64,000 nt of DNA from Myxococcota bacterium (GTDB lineage Bacteria > Myxococcota > XYA12-FULL-58-9 > JALHOP01): the NCBI GenBank assembly GCA_022842935.1, contig JALHOP010000005.1, positions 275,307-339,306 of the forward strand. The letters are read 5' to 3'. Shown here one piece after another: positions 42,783 through 51,437 of this stretch (positions are counted from its first letter, which is position 1; every line of letters starts with the position of its first letter). The position numbers and the translations under genes are program-made. The notes beneath the pieces were generated by a model. It ran no database searches. It saw nothing but the letters and a program-made list of their open reading frames with translations, and was not told the DNA's origin.

Positions 42783-43522
42783 CGACCGCGCTCGATATCG
42801 TCGCGGTCGAAAACATCGAGATCGACACGATCATTGGCATCTATCCACCAGAGCGGACGAAGCCGCAGCGTCTGCGCTTGAACGTTGCCGCGTACCTGAC
42901 TCCGAAGCCCGCCGGAACGCCTCGCCTCACCGGCTCCATCGACTACGCGCGCCTCACGGGCGATCTGCTCTTCATTCTCGAACACGCGCACTTCGAGCTC
43001 CTCGAATCGGCGCTCGAGGCGCTGGCGACACACTGCCTGGGTGTCCCCACTGCCGATACGCCGCGTGCCCAAGTAGAGCGCGTCAAGCTCACTCTCGAGA
43101 AGCCTTTCGCGCTCGGCGGACACGGCATTCCCAAACTCACCATCGAACGCGAAGCGCGAGGGCCCTCGGCGATGCGCGATGATCTGCAAGTGGTCTTCGA
43201 AGGCGAGGGCTGCGGCATCTATCGCTTCGCCGTGGCGCCGGGAACCAAGGCCGCGACCATCGTGCCCGCAAAAGCGGTCATGCATGACTTCATGCTCGGC
43301 CCCGGACTTGTCGCGAACGGTGAGAAGCTCCGGCGCGGTGAGATGCACAGCATCGAGGCCGGGTGCGCTGTGGTCTATGACAACCCCACCTCCACGGTGC
43401 AAACGGTCCTGCGGATCAGCCGGCCCGCCGAACGCCCCAACCTGAGCGTCTCCGATACCGGGGGCGCCCCGCGGCTTCCTCCGTCCGGACGCCGCCCGTA
43501 TTATCCGAGCGCAGACTCGTGA
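42779..43522 (+). CDS. Dihydroneopterin aldolase (FolB) domain fused to a cupin-like domain
   Basis: This is a 247-residue protein. Residues ~8-122 match the dihydroneopterin aldolase fold: IIGIYPPERTKPQRL with the conserved Glu, GSIDYARLTGDL around residue 60 and the strand VKLTLEKPFAL with the catalytic Lys. FolB releases glycolaldehyde from dihydroneopterin in folate synthesis. Residues ~130-225 form a second beta-rich block (GCGIYRFAVAPGTKA, GEKLRRGEMHSIEAGCAVVYDNP) resembling a cupin roll. A Pro-rich tail ends the protein. The fusion is unusual; FolB is normally about 120 residues alone. Confidence 0.72.
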   Translation: MTTALDIVAVENIEIDTIIGIYPPERTKPQRLRLNVAAYLTPKPAGTPRLTGSIDYARLTGDLLFILEHAHFELLESALEALATHCLGVPTADTPRAQVERVKLTLEKPFALGGHGIPKLTIEREARGPSAMRDDLQVVFEGEGCGIYRFAVAPGTKAATIVPAKAVMHDFMLGPGLVANGEKLRRGEMHSIEAGCAVVYDNPTSTVQTVLRISRPAERPNLSVSDTGGAPRLPPSGRRPYYPSADS

Positions 43523-43535
43523 AGGAGCCGTAAAG

Positions 43536-44096
43536 ATGTTGCCTAGACTCTTCCGCGCGTTCGGTTTCGCAGCCGCCCTGGTTGGCGTGCCTCTCTCCGT
43601 GTTCGCAACAACGGTCCGGGTCGCAACGCTCGACGAGCTGGTGCACGAGTCGCACATGGTCGTTCGCGCGCATGTCGCTTTCGTCGACGACCGCGCGGGG
43701 GAAGAAGCGCGGAAGTTTCAGACCCGTATCGGCCTCGAGATCGCCGAGTCCGTGAAGGGCGACAGCGCCGGTGACGGGACGTACGAACTGATCCTGCCGG
43801 GGGGCAGGCTTGGTCCGTACACGATGGCCATTCCCGGAATGCCGTCGTTCGCGGCGGGTCAAGAGGTCGTGCTCCTCCTCAAACACACCGAAGGCGGTGA
43901 CACGATCACGGGTCTCGCGCAGGGCATCTTCAACGTTGACCGCACGACAGGCATTGCACGTGCACGCCGCATCGACGCCGGCGAGGTACGCATGGTCGAC
44001 ATCCAGGGCCGCGACACTCGTATCGAGCGCATCGATGCCCCGCTCGACCAGCTGATGACGCGACTGCGCGCTCTCTCGGTGGAGGTGCAGCGATGA
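43536..44096 (+). CDS. Exported protein of unknown function, paired with matrixin
   Basis: This 186-residue protein has a strong ribosome site (AAGGAG, spacing 8) and signal peptide MLPRLFRAFGFAAALVGVPLSVFA. The mature part begins VRVATLDELVHESHMVVRAHVAFVDD and continues with predicted strands (IGLEIAESVKG, TYELILPGGRLGPY, FAAGQEVVLLLKHTEGG). This resembles a small beta-barrel or immunoglobulin-like secreted module. I do not recognise a family. Its TGA overlaps the protease ATG by 4 bases, so the two products are made together; a chaperone, inhibitor or propeptide-like partner is possible. Confidence 0.65.
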   Translation: MLPRLFRAFGFAAALVGVPLSVFATTVRVATLDELVHESHMVVRAHVAFVDDRAGEEARKFQTRIGLEIAESVKGDSAGDGTYELILPGGRLGPYTMAIPGMPSFAAGQEVVLLLKHTEGGDTITGLAQGIFNVDRTTGIARARRIDAGEVRMVDIQGRDTRIERIDAPLDQLMTRLRALSVEVQR

Positions 44097-45292
44097 GTCG
44101 CCTGGTCGCCATCGCGGTGGTGCTCGCTGCTCCGGCCGCGTTCGCCTTTTCGTTGTCGCGGACCGACTCGAACCACATCATCCGATGGTACGACAACGAC
44201 AACACGATCGAGCTCGAGCTCGACGCGAACGGCCCGACGCGCCTGCGCGCCGGCGACACGTCGGGCGATGTTCGCGCCGCGATCGACAGCGCAATCGAAT
44301 CGTGGAACTCCATTTCTTGCAACGGTCTGAACCTCGTGGTCGCTGGCACGACAACGCAGACTTCCAACGTGGTTTCGGATGGTGTCGACGCGGTCGACGG
44401 CATTAATCGCGTCGTTTGGATCGAACAAGCTGCGAGCTACCCATACAGTCAGCAGGTCTTGGGGGTCACCTCGCCGGTTTTCTATCAGGACGGCACGGTT
44501 ATCGAGGCCGACATCATTATGAACGGCGTGGACAATAACTGGGCCGTTTACGAGAACGTGGCCGATATTCCCGGCGGGTCGACCAACGGCCAAGCGGTCG
44601 ACGTCGAAAGCGTCGTAGTGCATGAACTGGGTCATCTGCTCGGGCTCGGACACGTCCTCAACGGTGCGTCGATGTCTGAGCCGCCAACGATGACTCCGAC
44701 AGTGGATCCGCAATTGCGGACGCGGACCGTCGAGCTGCAGGACAGAAACGGCGCATGTTTCCTCTATTCATCGGATGGTGACACGAGGGATTCCTGTTCC
44801 GGCAACGACCAATGTCCGGAGTTCATTGATGTCGTTGGAGGCGACGAGGAGATCGTCGACCGCTCACGCTGTGTGGATAGTCAATGCACGAAGATCGAAG
44901 TCGTGTTGTGCGGTGATGGCGATCTCGGTGAACGCTGCTGTGTCGACAACTGCAAAGGCCAGCTTATTTGTCTGGCGCTCGCGGACGGCCAGACTGCCTA
45001 CTGCGCTTCACGCTGCGACCCCTCTCGGTCGAGCGCCTGTCCCGACGGATTCACATGCGCTCCGACCTCTGGGGGCAACGGTGTTTGCATCACGGATGTC
45101 GTACTTGGCTGCGACTGCGACACAAACGATACCTGTACTTCGACCTGCGCCTGCGACAGCGATTGCGACAACCCGCCGCCGGCGGACGAGGTCGACGACA
45201 ACAACTGCGCGGCCGGCGGTCATCTCGAGCTTTGGGGCCTGCTCGTGGTGCTGGGTGTGCTTTCAGGACGCCGCTTGTTTCGGCTTGCGTAG
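44093..45292 (+). CDS. Matrixin-type metalloprotease with MYXO-CTERM-like anchor
   Basis: This is a 399-residue exported protease with signal peptide [19 protein letters not shown]. The zinc motif [11 protein letters not shown] is at residues 177-187, the metzincin/matrixin signature, followed by a Met-containing turn ([10 protein letters not shown]). Residues ~225-365 are Cys-rich (more than 20 Cys) and probably hold disulfides and a binding role. The C-terminus ends [24 protein letters not shown], i.e. Cys, hydrophobic helix and Arg-Arg, matching the MYXO-CTERM sorting motif of myxobacteria, so the protein should be surface-anchored. The final 30 bases overlap the MHS gene antisense. Confidence 0.82.
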   Translation: MSRLVAIAVVLAAPAAFAFSLSRTDSNHIIRWYDNDNTIELELDANGPTRLRAGDTSGDVRAAIDSAIESWNSISCNGLNLVVAGTTTQTSNVVSDGVDAVDGINRVVWIEQAASYPYSQQVLGVTSPVFYQDGTVIEADIIMNGVDNNWAVYENVADIPGGSTNGQAVDVESVVVHELGHLLGLGHVLNGASMSEPPTMTPTVDPQLRTRTVELQDRNGACFLYSSDGDTRDSCSGNDQCPEFIDVVGGDEEIVDRSRCVDSQCTKIEVVLCGDGDLGERCCVDNCKGQLICLALADGQTAYCASRCDPSRSSACPDGFTCAPTSGGNGVCITDVVLGCDCDTNDTCTSTCACDSDCDNPPPADEVDDNNCAAGGHLELWGLLVVLGVLSGRRLFRLA

Positions 45293-46522
45293 CAGCGCGA
45301 GGGCGCCGACGAGACCGGCTATGCCGGCGACCACGGCGCACAGTCCGGGTGAGGCTTTGTTGCCCGTCGAGTGGACGAGCTTCGTCGCGATCATCGGTGT
45401 GAAGCCTCCAAGCGTCGTCGCGAGGCTGTACGCTAGCGAGAAGCCCATGGTTCGCACCTCGGGTGGCATGACCTCCGTCAGCGTCACCACCATGGTGCCG
45501 TTGTAGCTTGCGTAAACGAAGGACAACCAGAGCTCGACCGCCATCAGACGTCCAAAGCTTGGCTCTGCCACCAAGAAGAGCATCGCGGGGTAGGCGGTCA
45601 CGATGGCGAGCGTAGTAAAGGTGACCAAAAGGGGTTTTCGCCCGACCCGATCCGAGAGGGCTCCCATGGTGGGGAGCCAGCAGAAGTTCGAGAGGCCGAC
45701 GCAGATCGTGACCACGAGCACCTCGCGCTCGGAGAACTGCAAGACCGTACGGCCAAAGGTCGGTGTGTACCCGGTGATGAGGTAGAACGTCACCGTCGAC
45801 ATCGTGACGAGGCACATCCCGCCCATCACGAGGCGCCAATTGGCGACCATCGAGCGGCCGATTTCCGCGAACGTCGGATGGTGTTTGCGTGCCGCGAAGA
45901 CCGGCGTCTCGAGCAGACTGTCGCGGATGACGAAGACGAAAGGGATGATGGCGCAGCCAACGAAAAATGGGATCCGCCATCCCCACTCCGCCATGACGGA
46001 AGGGGGCAACGCGGTCGAGAGCGCGAATCCGAGCAACGACGCGAAAACCACCGCCATCTGCTGGCTCGCCGATTGCCAACTCGTGAAGAAGCCCTCGCGG
46101 CCCGGGGTCGCAATCTCAGCGAGGTAAACGGAAACCCCACCCAGCTCGACGCCCGCCGAGAAGCCCTGCAGCAGGCGTCCGCACAGGACCAATAGGGGAG
46201 CTGCCGCGCCGATGCTCGCGTAGCTGGGAACTGCGGCCACGAGTAGTGTCCCGGCCGCCATGAGCGAAAGCGTGACCAAGAGCCCTTTGCGGCGGCCGTG
46301 GCGATCGATGTACGCGCCGAGCACGATGGCGCCGAGCGGGCGCATGAGAAACCCCGCGCCGAACACCGCGAGCGCCGCCAAGATGGAGGCAACCTCGCTG
46401 TCCGCTGGAAAGTACGCCGCTGCGATGTAGGTCGCGAAGTAGACGTAGACCATGAAGTCGTACATCTCGAGGAAGTTGCCGCTGACGACGCGAAAGACAG
46501 TGCGGGCTTGGCTCTCACTCAT
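45263..46522 (-). CDS. MFS transporter, metabolite:H+ symporter (MHS) family
   Basis: This 419-residue twelve-helix transporter belongs to the MHS group (CitA/ProP/TcuC-like), taking up citrate, tricarballylate, proline or similar solutes with protons. Signatures are [18 protein letters not shown] in helix 1, [20 protein letters not shown] between helices 2 and 3, and [15 protein letters not shown] in helix 4. The two six-helix halves are complete. It is monocistronic on the minus strand; substrate not deducible from sequence. Confidence 0.85.
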   Translation of the reverse strand: MSESQARTVFRVVSGNFLEMYDFMVYVYFATYIAAAYFPADSEVASILAALAVFGAGFLMRPLGAIVLGAYIDRHGRRKGLLVTLSLMAAGTLLVAAVPSYASIGAAAPLLVLCGRLLQGFSAGVELGGVSVYLAEIATPGREGFFTSWQSASQQMAVVFASLLGFALSTALPPSVMAEWGWRIPFFVGCAIIPFVFVIRDSLLETPVFAARKHHPTFAEIGRSMVANWRLVMGGMCLVTMSTVTFYLITGYTPTFGRTVLQFSEREVLVVTICVGLSNFCWLPTMGALSDRVGRKPLLVTFTTLAIVTAYPAMLFLVAEPSFGRLMAVELWLSFVYASYNGTMVVTLTEVMPPEVRTMGFSLAYSLATTLGGFTPMIATKLVHSTGNKASPGLCAVVAGIAGLVGALALLRKPKQAAS

Positions 46523-46674
46523 GGGCGCATGAGCTTGGCACAGGTGGGGAGGAGACGGACATGCTCGTCGGCGCGAAAAACGCGGATGATCGGGCCCGCG
46601 CCCAGCCTTACTGATGGCTTGGCGGATGTGATCTCGACCGACTCGTCTACGCTCTAGTCACTGCCCGTCCGGTC

Positions 46675-47745
46675 GTGCGACGAAGCGGCGTCGTGGTCGA
46701 CTACTACCGTCTGGTGTGGCCCTTGGTGCGGCAGCTCGACTCCGAGCGAGCGCACGGCCTCGCCATCACCGCGCTCAAGAATCGGCTACTTCCCATCCCC
46801 GAGCCGTTTGGGGATCCGCGGCTCGTTAGTCGGGTTTGGGGGCTCACCTTCGTGAACCCCGTCGGCCTCGCCGCGGGCTTCGACAAGAACGGCGAGGTCA
46901 TCGACCCGATTCTCGAGCAGGGCTTCGGCTTCGTCGAGGTGGGTAGCGTTACGCCCAAGGCGCAGCCAGGAAACCCCAAACCCCGCATGTTTCGTCTCGT
47001 CGACGACCGGGGCGTCATCAACCGGCTTGGCTTCAACAATCAAGGGATCGAGCGCGTCGCGGAGCGACTCGAGAGGCGTTTGTCCTCGCCAGGCCGCATG
47101 CCCGGTGTCGTCGGCCTGAATCTCGGCAAGAACAAGGACCAGTCGGATGCCATCGCGGACTATGTGGCGGGTATCGAGCGTGGCCGTGATCTCGCCGACT
47201 ACTTGGTCGTCAATGTCTCTTCACCCAACACGCCGGGTCTGCGCGCGCTCCAGGGCCGGGCCGCGCTGACGTCTCTCCTGGTCGCGGCGCGCCAAGCGGC
47301 TCGCGGCAAGACCTTGCTGGTCAAGATCGCCCCCGACCTCACCGAAGACGAGCTCCGTGACATCTGCGACGTCGTGCTCGAGCACGGCATCGATGGGATC
47401 ATTTGCGGGAACACGACGCTGTCGCGCGAGGGCCTAACGAGCCGGCATCGCGACGAGCAGGGGGGGATGTCGGGGGAGCCCTTGTTCCGGCGTTCGACCG
47501 AGGTCCTGCGCCGTGTCTACGAGCTGACCACCGGCCGCGTCCCTCTCGTTGGCGTTGGCGGCGTCGCAAGCGGTGCCCAGGCCTACGCCAAGATCCGCGC
47601 GGGTGCCTCCCTCGTCCAGCTCTACAGCGGCCTCGTCTACGGCGGCATCGGCCTCGCCCTCAGAATCAACCAGGAACTCTCTAGGATCTTGGAAAAACAG
47701 GGGTTTGCATCGATCACCGACGCCATCGGCGCCGACCACAGGTAG
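46675..47745 (+). CDS. pyrD: Dihydroorotate dehydrogenase, class 2 (quinone-linked)
   Basis: PyrD (356 residues) oxidises dihydroorotate to orotate with quinone in pyrimidine synthesis, at the inner membrane. The N-terminal amphipathic helix typical of class 2 is visible (YYRLVWPLVRQLDSERAHGL). The FMN-binding stretches FVNPVGLAAGFDKNGE, GSVTPKAQPGNP and NRLGFNNQG are followed by VNVSSPNTPGLRALQ, which contains the catalytic Ser. GTG 46675 is used; an in-frame GTG at 46693 is an alternative and begins closer to the first conserved residues. Confidence 0.92.
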   Translation: MRRSGVVVDYYRLVWPLVRQLDSERAHGLAITALKNRLLPIPEPFGDPRLVSRVWGLTFVNPVGLAAGFDKNGEVIDPILEQGFGFVEVGSVTPKAQPGNPKPRMFRLVDDRGVINRLGFNNQGIERVAERLERRLSSPGRMPGVVGLNLGKNKDQSDAIADYVAGIERGRDLADYLVVNVSSPNTPGLRALQGRAALTSLLVAARQAARGKTLLVKIAPDLTEDELRDICDVVLEHGIDGIICGNTTLSREGLTSRHRDEQGGMSGEPLFRRSTEVLRRVYELTTGRVPLVGVGGVASGAQAYAKIRAGASLVQLYSGLVYGGIGLALRINQELSRILEKQGFASITDAIGADHR

Positions 47746-47796
47746 CCCGCAAGCAAGCACCTGGAACTTTCTCGTCGACACCTACCTGACCCCATC

Positions 47797-47825
47797 TTGT
47801 CAGCGCCTAGATGTGCGATTACACT
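47797..47825 (+). promoter_or_regulatory. Sigma-70-like promoter, leaderless for the acyl-CoA dehydrogenase
   Basis: TTGTCA (47797-47802), a 17-base spacer and TACACT (47820-47825) form a good vegetative promoter. The ATG at 47833 lies only 7 bases after the -10 box, where transcription normally starts, and no ribosome-binding site precedes it. This implies a leaderless mRNA. Confidence 0.6.
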
Positions 47826-47832
47826 CTGCGTC

Positions 47833-49665
47833 ATGGCGACTTACCGCATTGACCGTCGTGACATCGATTTCGTGCTCTGGGAGCAGTTCGGCCTCGAGGC
47901 CATGCTCACGCGAGCGCCGTACAAGGACATGGGCAAGGCCGAGCTCGATGGGGTGCTCGACGCCGCGGAGACGATGGCGCACGAAGTGCTCGGGCCAACG
48001 AACGCTATTGCGGACCGCGAAGGCTGTACCTTGACCAACGGTGAGGTCAGGGTCCCGAAGGTCTACGAAGACGTCTTCAAGCAAATCGCCGAGGGTGGTT
48101 GGATCGCGCTCAATCGTCCCCAGGACCTCGGCGGTATGGGGCTTCCGGTCCCACTCGCGGCCCTCATCACAGAGATGTTCATCGGCTCGGCGAGCTCCAT
48201 CACCTTCTACTCAGGGCTTACCGTGGCCGCCGGACACCTCCTGGAGGCCTACGCCAAACCCGAGCTCAAGCAGCTCATTGTGCCCAAGCTCTACAGCGGC
48301 GAGTGGACCGGGACGATGTGCTTGACCGAGCCGCATGCGGGTACTGCGGTCGGCGACTTGAAGACCAAGGCAACACCCATCTCTGGCGATCGCTACGCCA
48401 TCAAGGGGAACAAGATCTTCATCAGCGCGGGCGACCATCAGCTCGCGAAGAACATTGTCCACCTGGTGCTCGCGCGCATCGAAGGCGACCCGCAGGGCAC
48501 CAAGGGCATTAGCCTGTTCGCGGTGCCGAAGTATCGGTTCGATGCGACCGGAAAGATCGGACAACGCAACGACGTCACGGTCGCTGGCATCGAGCACAAG
48601 ATGGGCATCAACGGGTCGGCCACGTGCTCACTTTCGTTCGGCGACAACAACGCATGTGAAGGCATTCTCATCGGCGAGCGGGCGCAGGGCATCGTCTACA
48701 TGTTCCAGATGATGAACGAGGCGCGGCTCGCATGTGGCATTCAGGGCGTCGCCATTGGCAACTATGCCTACCAGCTCGCTTTGGCGTACGCGAAGGAGCG
48801 CGTGCAGGGCGCCAAGGTTACTGACAAGTCCGCCAACGCGAAGTCCGTCGTCATCACCGAGCACCCCGACGTGCGGCGCAACCTGATGCTCGCCAAGGCT
48901 TACGGTGAAGGCATCCGCGCGTTGCTCGTGCAGACGGCTGCGCATGCCGAGCACGCCGAGACGGCCACCGATCCCTACGAGAAGCAGAAACATCGCGATC
49001 TGCTCGATCTGATGACACCGGTCGCAAAGGCCTATGCGACCGACATTGGCTTCAAGATCACCGAGCTCGCCATTCAGCTGCACGGTGGCTATGGCTACAT
49101 CAAGGAGTACGGTGTCGAGCAGTGCATGCGCGACATCAAGATCGCTTCGCTCTACGAAGGAACCAACGGTATCCAGGCGCTCGATTTGCTGGGCCGCAAG
49201 ATGCGACAGCGTGAGGGCGCGCTGCTCCTCACCTGGATGCAGGACATCAATGCCTTTGTCGACGCGCATCGTGAACACGCCGCCGTGGGCAATGAGGTCC
49301 AGGCGCTCGAGAAGGCGAAAAACGCGCTCCTCGAGACCGCCATGGGCTTTGCGGCGCAATATGCGCAGGACCCGAACCTGGCTCTGCTGGGGGCGACACC
49401 GTTCCTCGAGATGCTGGGGCATGTCGAGTGTGGCCGCTTGCTGCTTCACCAGGCGATCATCGCCCATGAGAAGCTGGCAGCCTTGAAGCCGCCTAGCGCC
49501 TCGGAGCGCTGGGTCGCGGACACGGCCGAGGGGAGCGACGCGCGCTTCTACGACAACAAGTTGCATACGGCACGCTTCTTCACCCATTCGGTGCTTCCAC
49601 ACGTCATCGCGTCGGCGAGGTCCATCAAGACGGGCGACCGTAGCGCGCTCGACGCTCACTTCTAG
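47833..49665 (+). CDS. Acyl-CoA dehydrogenase, large DmdC-type
   Basis: This 610-residue FAD flavoprotein oxidises an acyl-CoA to the 2-enoyl-CoA. It is longer than classical dehydrogenases (~380) and matches the ~600-residue DmdC/AidB-like group. Key stretches are MCLTEPHAGTAVGDLKTKA (FAD loop), KGNKIFISAGDH, the ELAIQLHGGYGYIKEYGVEQ region and YEGTNGIQALDLLGRK, where the Glu is the expected catalytic base. A C-terminal extra domain (residues ~470-610) is helical. Preceded by a leaderless-type promoter. Substrate could be 3-methylthiopropionyl-CoA or a fatty acyl-CoA; not resolvable here. Confidence 0.88.
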   Translation: MATYRIDRRDIDFVLWEQFGLEAMLTRAPYKDMGKAELDGVLDAAETMAHEVLGPTNAIADREGCTLTNGEVRVPKVYEDVFKQIAEGGWIALNRPQDLGGMGLPVPLAALITEMFIGSASSITFYSGLTVAAGHLLEAYAKPELKQLIVPKLYSGEWTGTMCLTEPHAGTAVGDLKTKATPISGDRYAIKGNKIFISAGDHQLAKNIVHLVLARIEGDPQGTKGISLFAVPKYRFDATGKIGQRNDVTVAGIEHKMGINGSATCSLSFGDNNACEGILIGERAQGIVYMFQMMNEARLACGIQGVAIGNYAYQLALAYAKERVQGAKVTDKSANAKSVVITEHPDVRRNLMLAKAYGEGIRALLVQTAAHAEHAETATDPYEKQKHRDLLDLMTPVAKAYATDIGFKITELAIQLHGGYGYIKEYGVEQCMRDIKIASLYEGTNGIQALDLLGRKMRQREGALLLTWMQDINAFVDAHREHAAVGNEVQALEKAKNALLETAMGFAAQYAQDPNLALLGATPFLEMLGHVECGRLLLHQAIIAHEKLAALKPPSASERWVADTAEGSDARFYDNKLHTARFFTHSVLPHVIASARSIKTGDRSALDAHF

Positions 49666-49681
49666 TCGTATGGCGTGCTAC

Positions 49682-49712
49682 CGCCGGTGGCCCTCTCTGC
49701 GGGCCGCCGGCG
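49682..49712 (+). other. Strong GC-rich stem-loop after acyl-CoA dehydrogenase
   Basis: Bases 49682-49693 pair with 49701-49712 (12 base pairs, one G:U), with a 7-base loop TCTCTGC. It lies 17 bases after the acyl-CoA dehydrogenase stop. There is no T-run, so it may be a rho-dependent or mRNA-stabilising hairpin, or simply a palindrome. Confidence 0.45.
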
Positions 49713-49784
49713 CGCCCATTCGCCGGCTCGGGACGCGGCCATTGCGATAGACGAGAGCGGTACGGATGCGATAGCGGTGCATCC

Positions 49785-51347
49785 GTGGCCGATATCGTCC
49801 TGACCACGTTCAACGCGAAGTACGCACATGCCTCGATGGGCCTGCGCTGCCTCTTTGCGTCGCTTGGGGATCTCCGCGACCGCGCGGTCATCGACGAAGC
49901 GATCTGCGGCGACCGACCGGTCGAGGTCGCCGAGAAGTTGCTCGCCCACGGCCCGAAGATCGTCGGCGTCGGAGTCTACGTGTGGAACGCGGCCGCCTCG
50001 CGTGAGCTCGTGACCCTGCTCAAGAAGATTGCCCCAGACGTGAAGGTCGTCATCGGTGGTCCTGAAGTAAGCCACGAGCTCGAGCTCCAGCCCATCGTTA
50101 CCGCGGCCGACTATGTGGTCATCGGGGAGGGCGAGGAAGCATTCGCGAAGCTGTGCGCGGCCGTGCTCGCCGGCGAGGCGCCGTCCGTGAAGGCGCACCG
50201 AGGCGGGTTACCCGACCTTACGCTTCTGCCATTACCCTATGAATTCTACGATGACGAAGACGTCGCGCATCGCGTCGTGTACGTCGAAGCGTCGCGTGGT
50301 TGCCCGTTTACCTGCCAGTTCTGTCTGTCGGCGCTCGACGAACGGGTTCGCAACGTGCCGCTCGAGCGTCTCTTCCCTGAGCTCGAGAAGCTCATGGCGC
50401 GCGGTGTCGACCATTTCAAGTTCATCGACCGCACCTTCAACTTGAAGCCTGCCCTGAGCAGCGCCATCCTCCGGTTCTTCCTCGAGCGCTACCGCCCCGG
50501 GGCGTTCGTCCATTTCGAGATGGTGCCGGATCGCTTGCCCGAGCAGCTCGGTGCCTTGCTTGCTCAGTTCCCGCCGGGCGCGGTGCAGCTCGAGGTGGGC
50601 GTCCAGACCTTCAACGACGAGGTCGCCGCGCGCATCGGGCGTCGACAGGACGTTGCGAAGCTCGAGGCCAATTTTCGCTTCCTGCGTCGGCAGACCGGTG
50701 TCCATCTGCACGCGGATCTCATCGCCGGTCTACCCGGAGAGACCCTCGAGAGCTTCGCGGCTGGCTTCGACCGCCTGGTCGCGCTCGACCCGCAGGAGAT
50801 CCAGGTCGGCATCCTGAAGCGACTGCGCGGCGCGCCCATCGCACAGCACACCGAAAGTCACCGCATGGTTTACGCGGACGAGGCCCCGTACGAGGTCCTA
50901 TCCACCGATGTTATCGACTTCGCGACCATGCAGCGCGTGAAGCGCTTCGCCAAGGTGTGGGATGCGATAGGCAATAGCGGACAGTTTTTGGAGAGTCGCC
51001 CGCTCTTGTGGGGTAGCGACTCACCCTTTGCGTCCATCATGCGGCTCGCTGACCGCGCTCAGGCGGAGCTTGGCCGCACTCACGCGGTTAGTCTCGATCG
51101 CTGGTTCGCTCTCGTCTTCGCGTTCCTCACCGAAGAGAGGGGTGTCGCGGCCAGTGAGGCTGGCGCGAGGCTTCACGCGGACTACACGCGCTCAGGCCGC
51201 AAGAAACTCCGCTGGCTCGCGGAGCTTGCGACCGGTGCTGCGCCGCGTGCTGCGGTCGTGCGTGACGCATCTGTCGAGGCGATTCATTCTGCTACCGGAG
51301 GAATGAAAGGGTTGCCCCGACGGCAGACCCGGCACTGGAAGAACTGA
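49785..51347 (+). CDS. B12-binding radical SAM protein
   Basis: This is a 520-residue two-domain enzyme. The N-terminal cobalamin-binding Rossmann domain (residues ~1-130) has VVIGGPEVSHE and YVVIGEGEEAF. The radical SAM core has the 4Fe-4S cysteines C173-x3-C177-x2-C180 (CPFTCQFC), a GGE-like segment and HADLIAGLPGET. The C-terminal region resembles the domain found after such enzymes (DUF4080 type). Members perform methyl transfer or carbon-skeleton steps; the substrate is not evident. The gene begins at GTG and stands alone. Confidence 0.85.
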   Translation: MADIVLTTFNAKYAHASMGLRCLFASLGDLRDRAVIDEAICGDRPVEVAEKLLAHGPKIVGVGVYVWNAAASRELVTLLKKIAPDVKVVIGGPEVSHELELQPIVTAADYVVIGEGEEAFAKLCAAVLAGEAPSVKAHRGGLPDLTLLPLPYEFYDDEDVAHRVVYVEASRGCPFTCQFCLSALDERVRNVPLERLFPELEKLMARGVDHFKFIDRTFNLKPALSSAILRFFLERYRPGAFVHFEMVPDRLPEQLGALLAQFPPGAVQLEVGVQTFNDEVAARIGRRQDVAKLEANFRFLRRQTGVHLHADLIAGLPGETLESFAAGFDRLVALDPQEIQVGILKRLRGAPIAQHTESHRMVYADEAPYEVLSTDVIDFATMQRVKRFAKVWDAIGNSGQFLESRPLLWGSDSPFASIMRLADRAQAELGRTHAVSLDRWFALVFAFLTEERGVAASEAGARLHADYTRSGRKKLRWLAELATGAAPRAAVVRDASVEAIHSATGGMKGLPRRQTRHWKN

Positions 51348-51419
51348 ATTTCAATTTTTTCCACTTTGCGGCGGACGCCATGGTAGAGACTCTGTCCAGA
51401 CAATCCGCTGTGAAATTCA
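51345..51419. promoter_or_regulatory. Two TGAANTTCA palindromic boxes upstream of the hybrid kinase gene
   Basis: TGAATTTCA (51345-51353) and TGAAATTCA (51411-51419) are inverted copies of each other, and each is also an odd-centred palindrome. They flank the AT-rich stretch (ATTTTTTCC) in a GC-rich genome and lie 66 bases apart, about six helical turns, just upstream of the kinase start. A dimeric regulator binding both and looping the promoter is possible but not proven. Confidence 0.4.
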
Positions 51420-51437
51420 TGCGCCGGAATACCAAGA

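Noticed and set aside
46298-46657. 119-residue plus-strand frame between the MHS transporter and pyrD
   Set aside because: Mostly antisense to the MHS gene, without ribosome site or recognisable domain.
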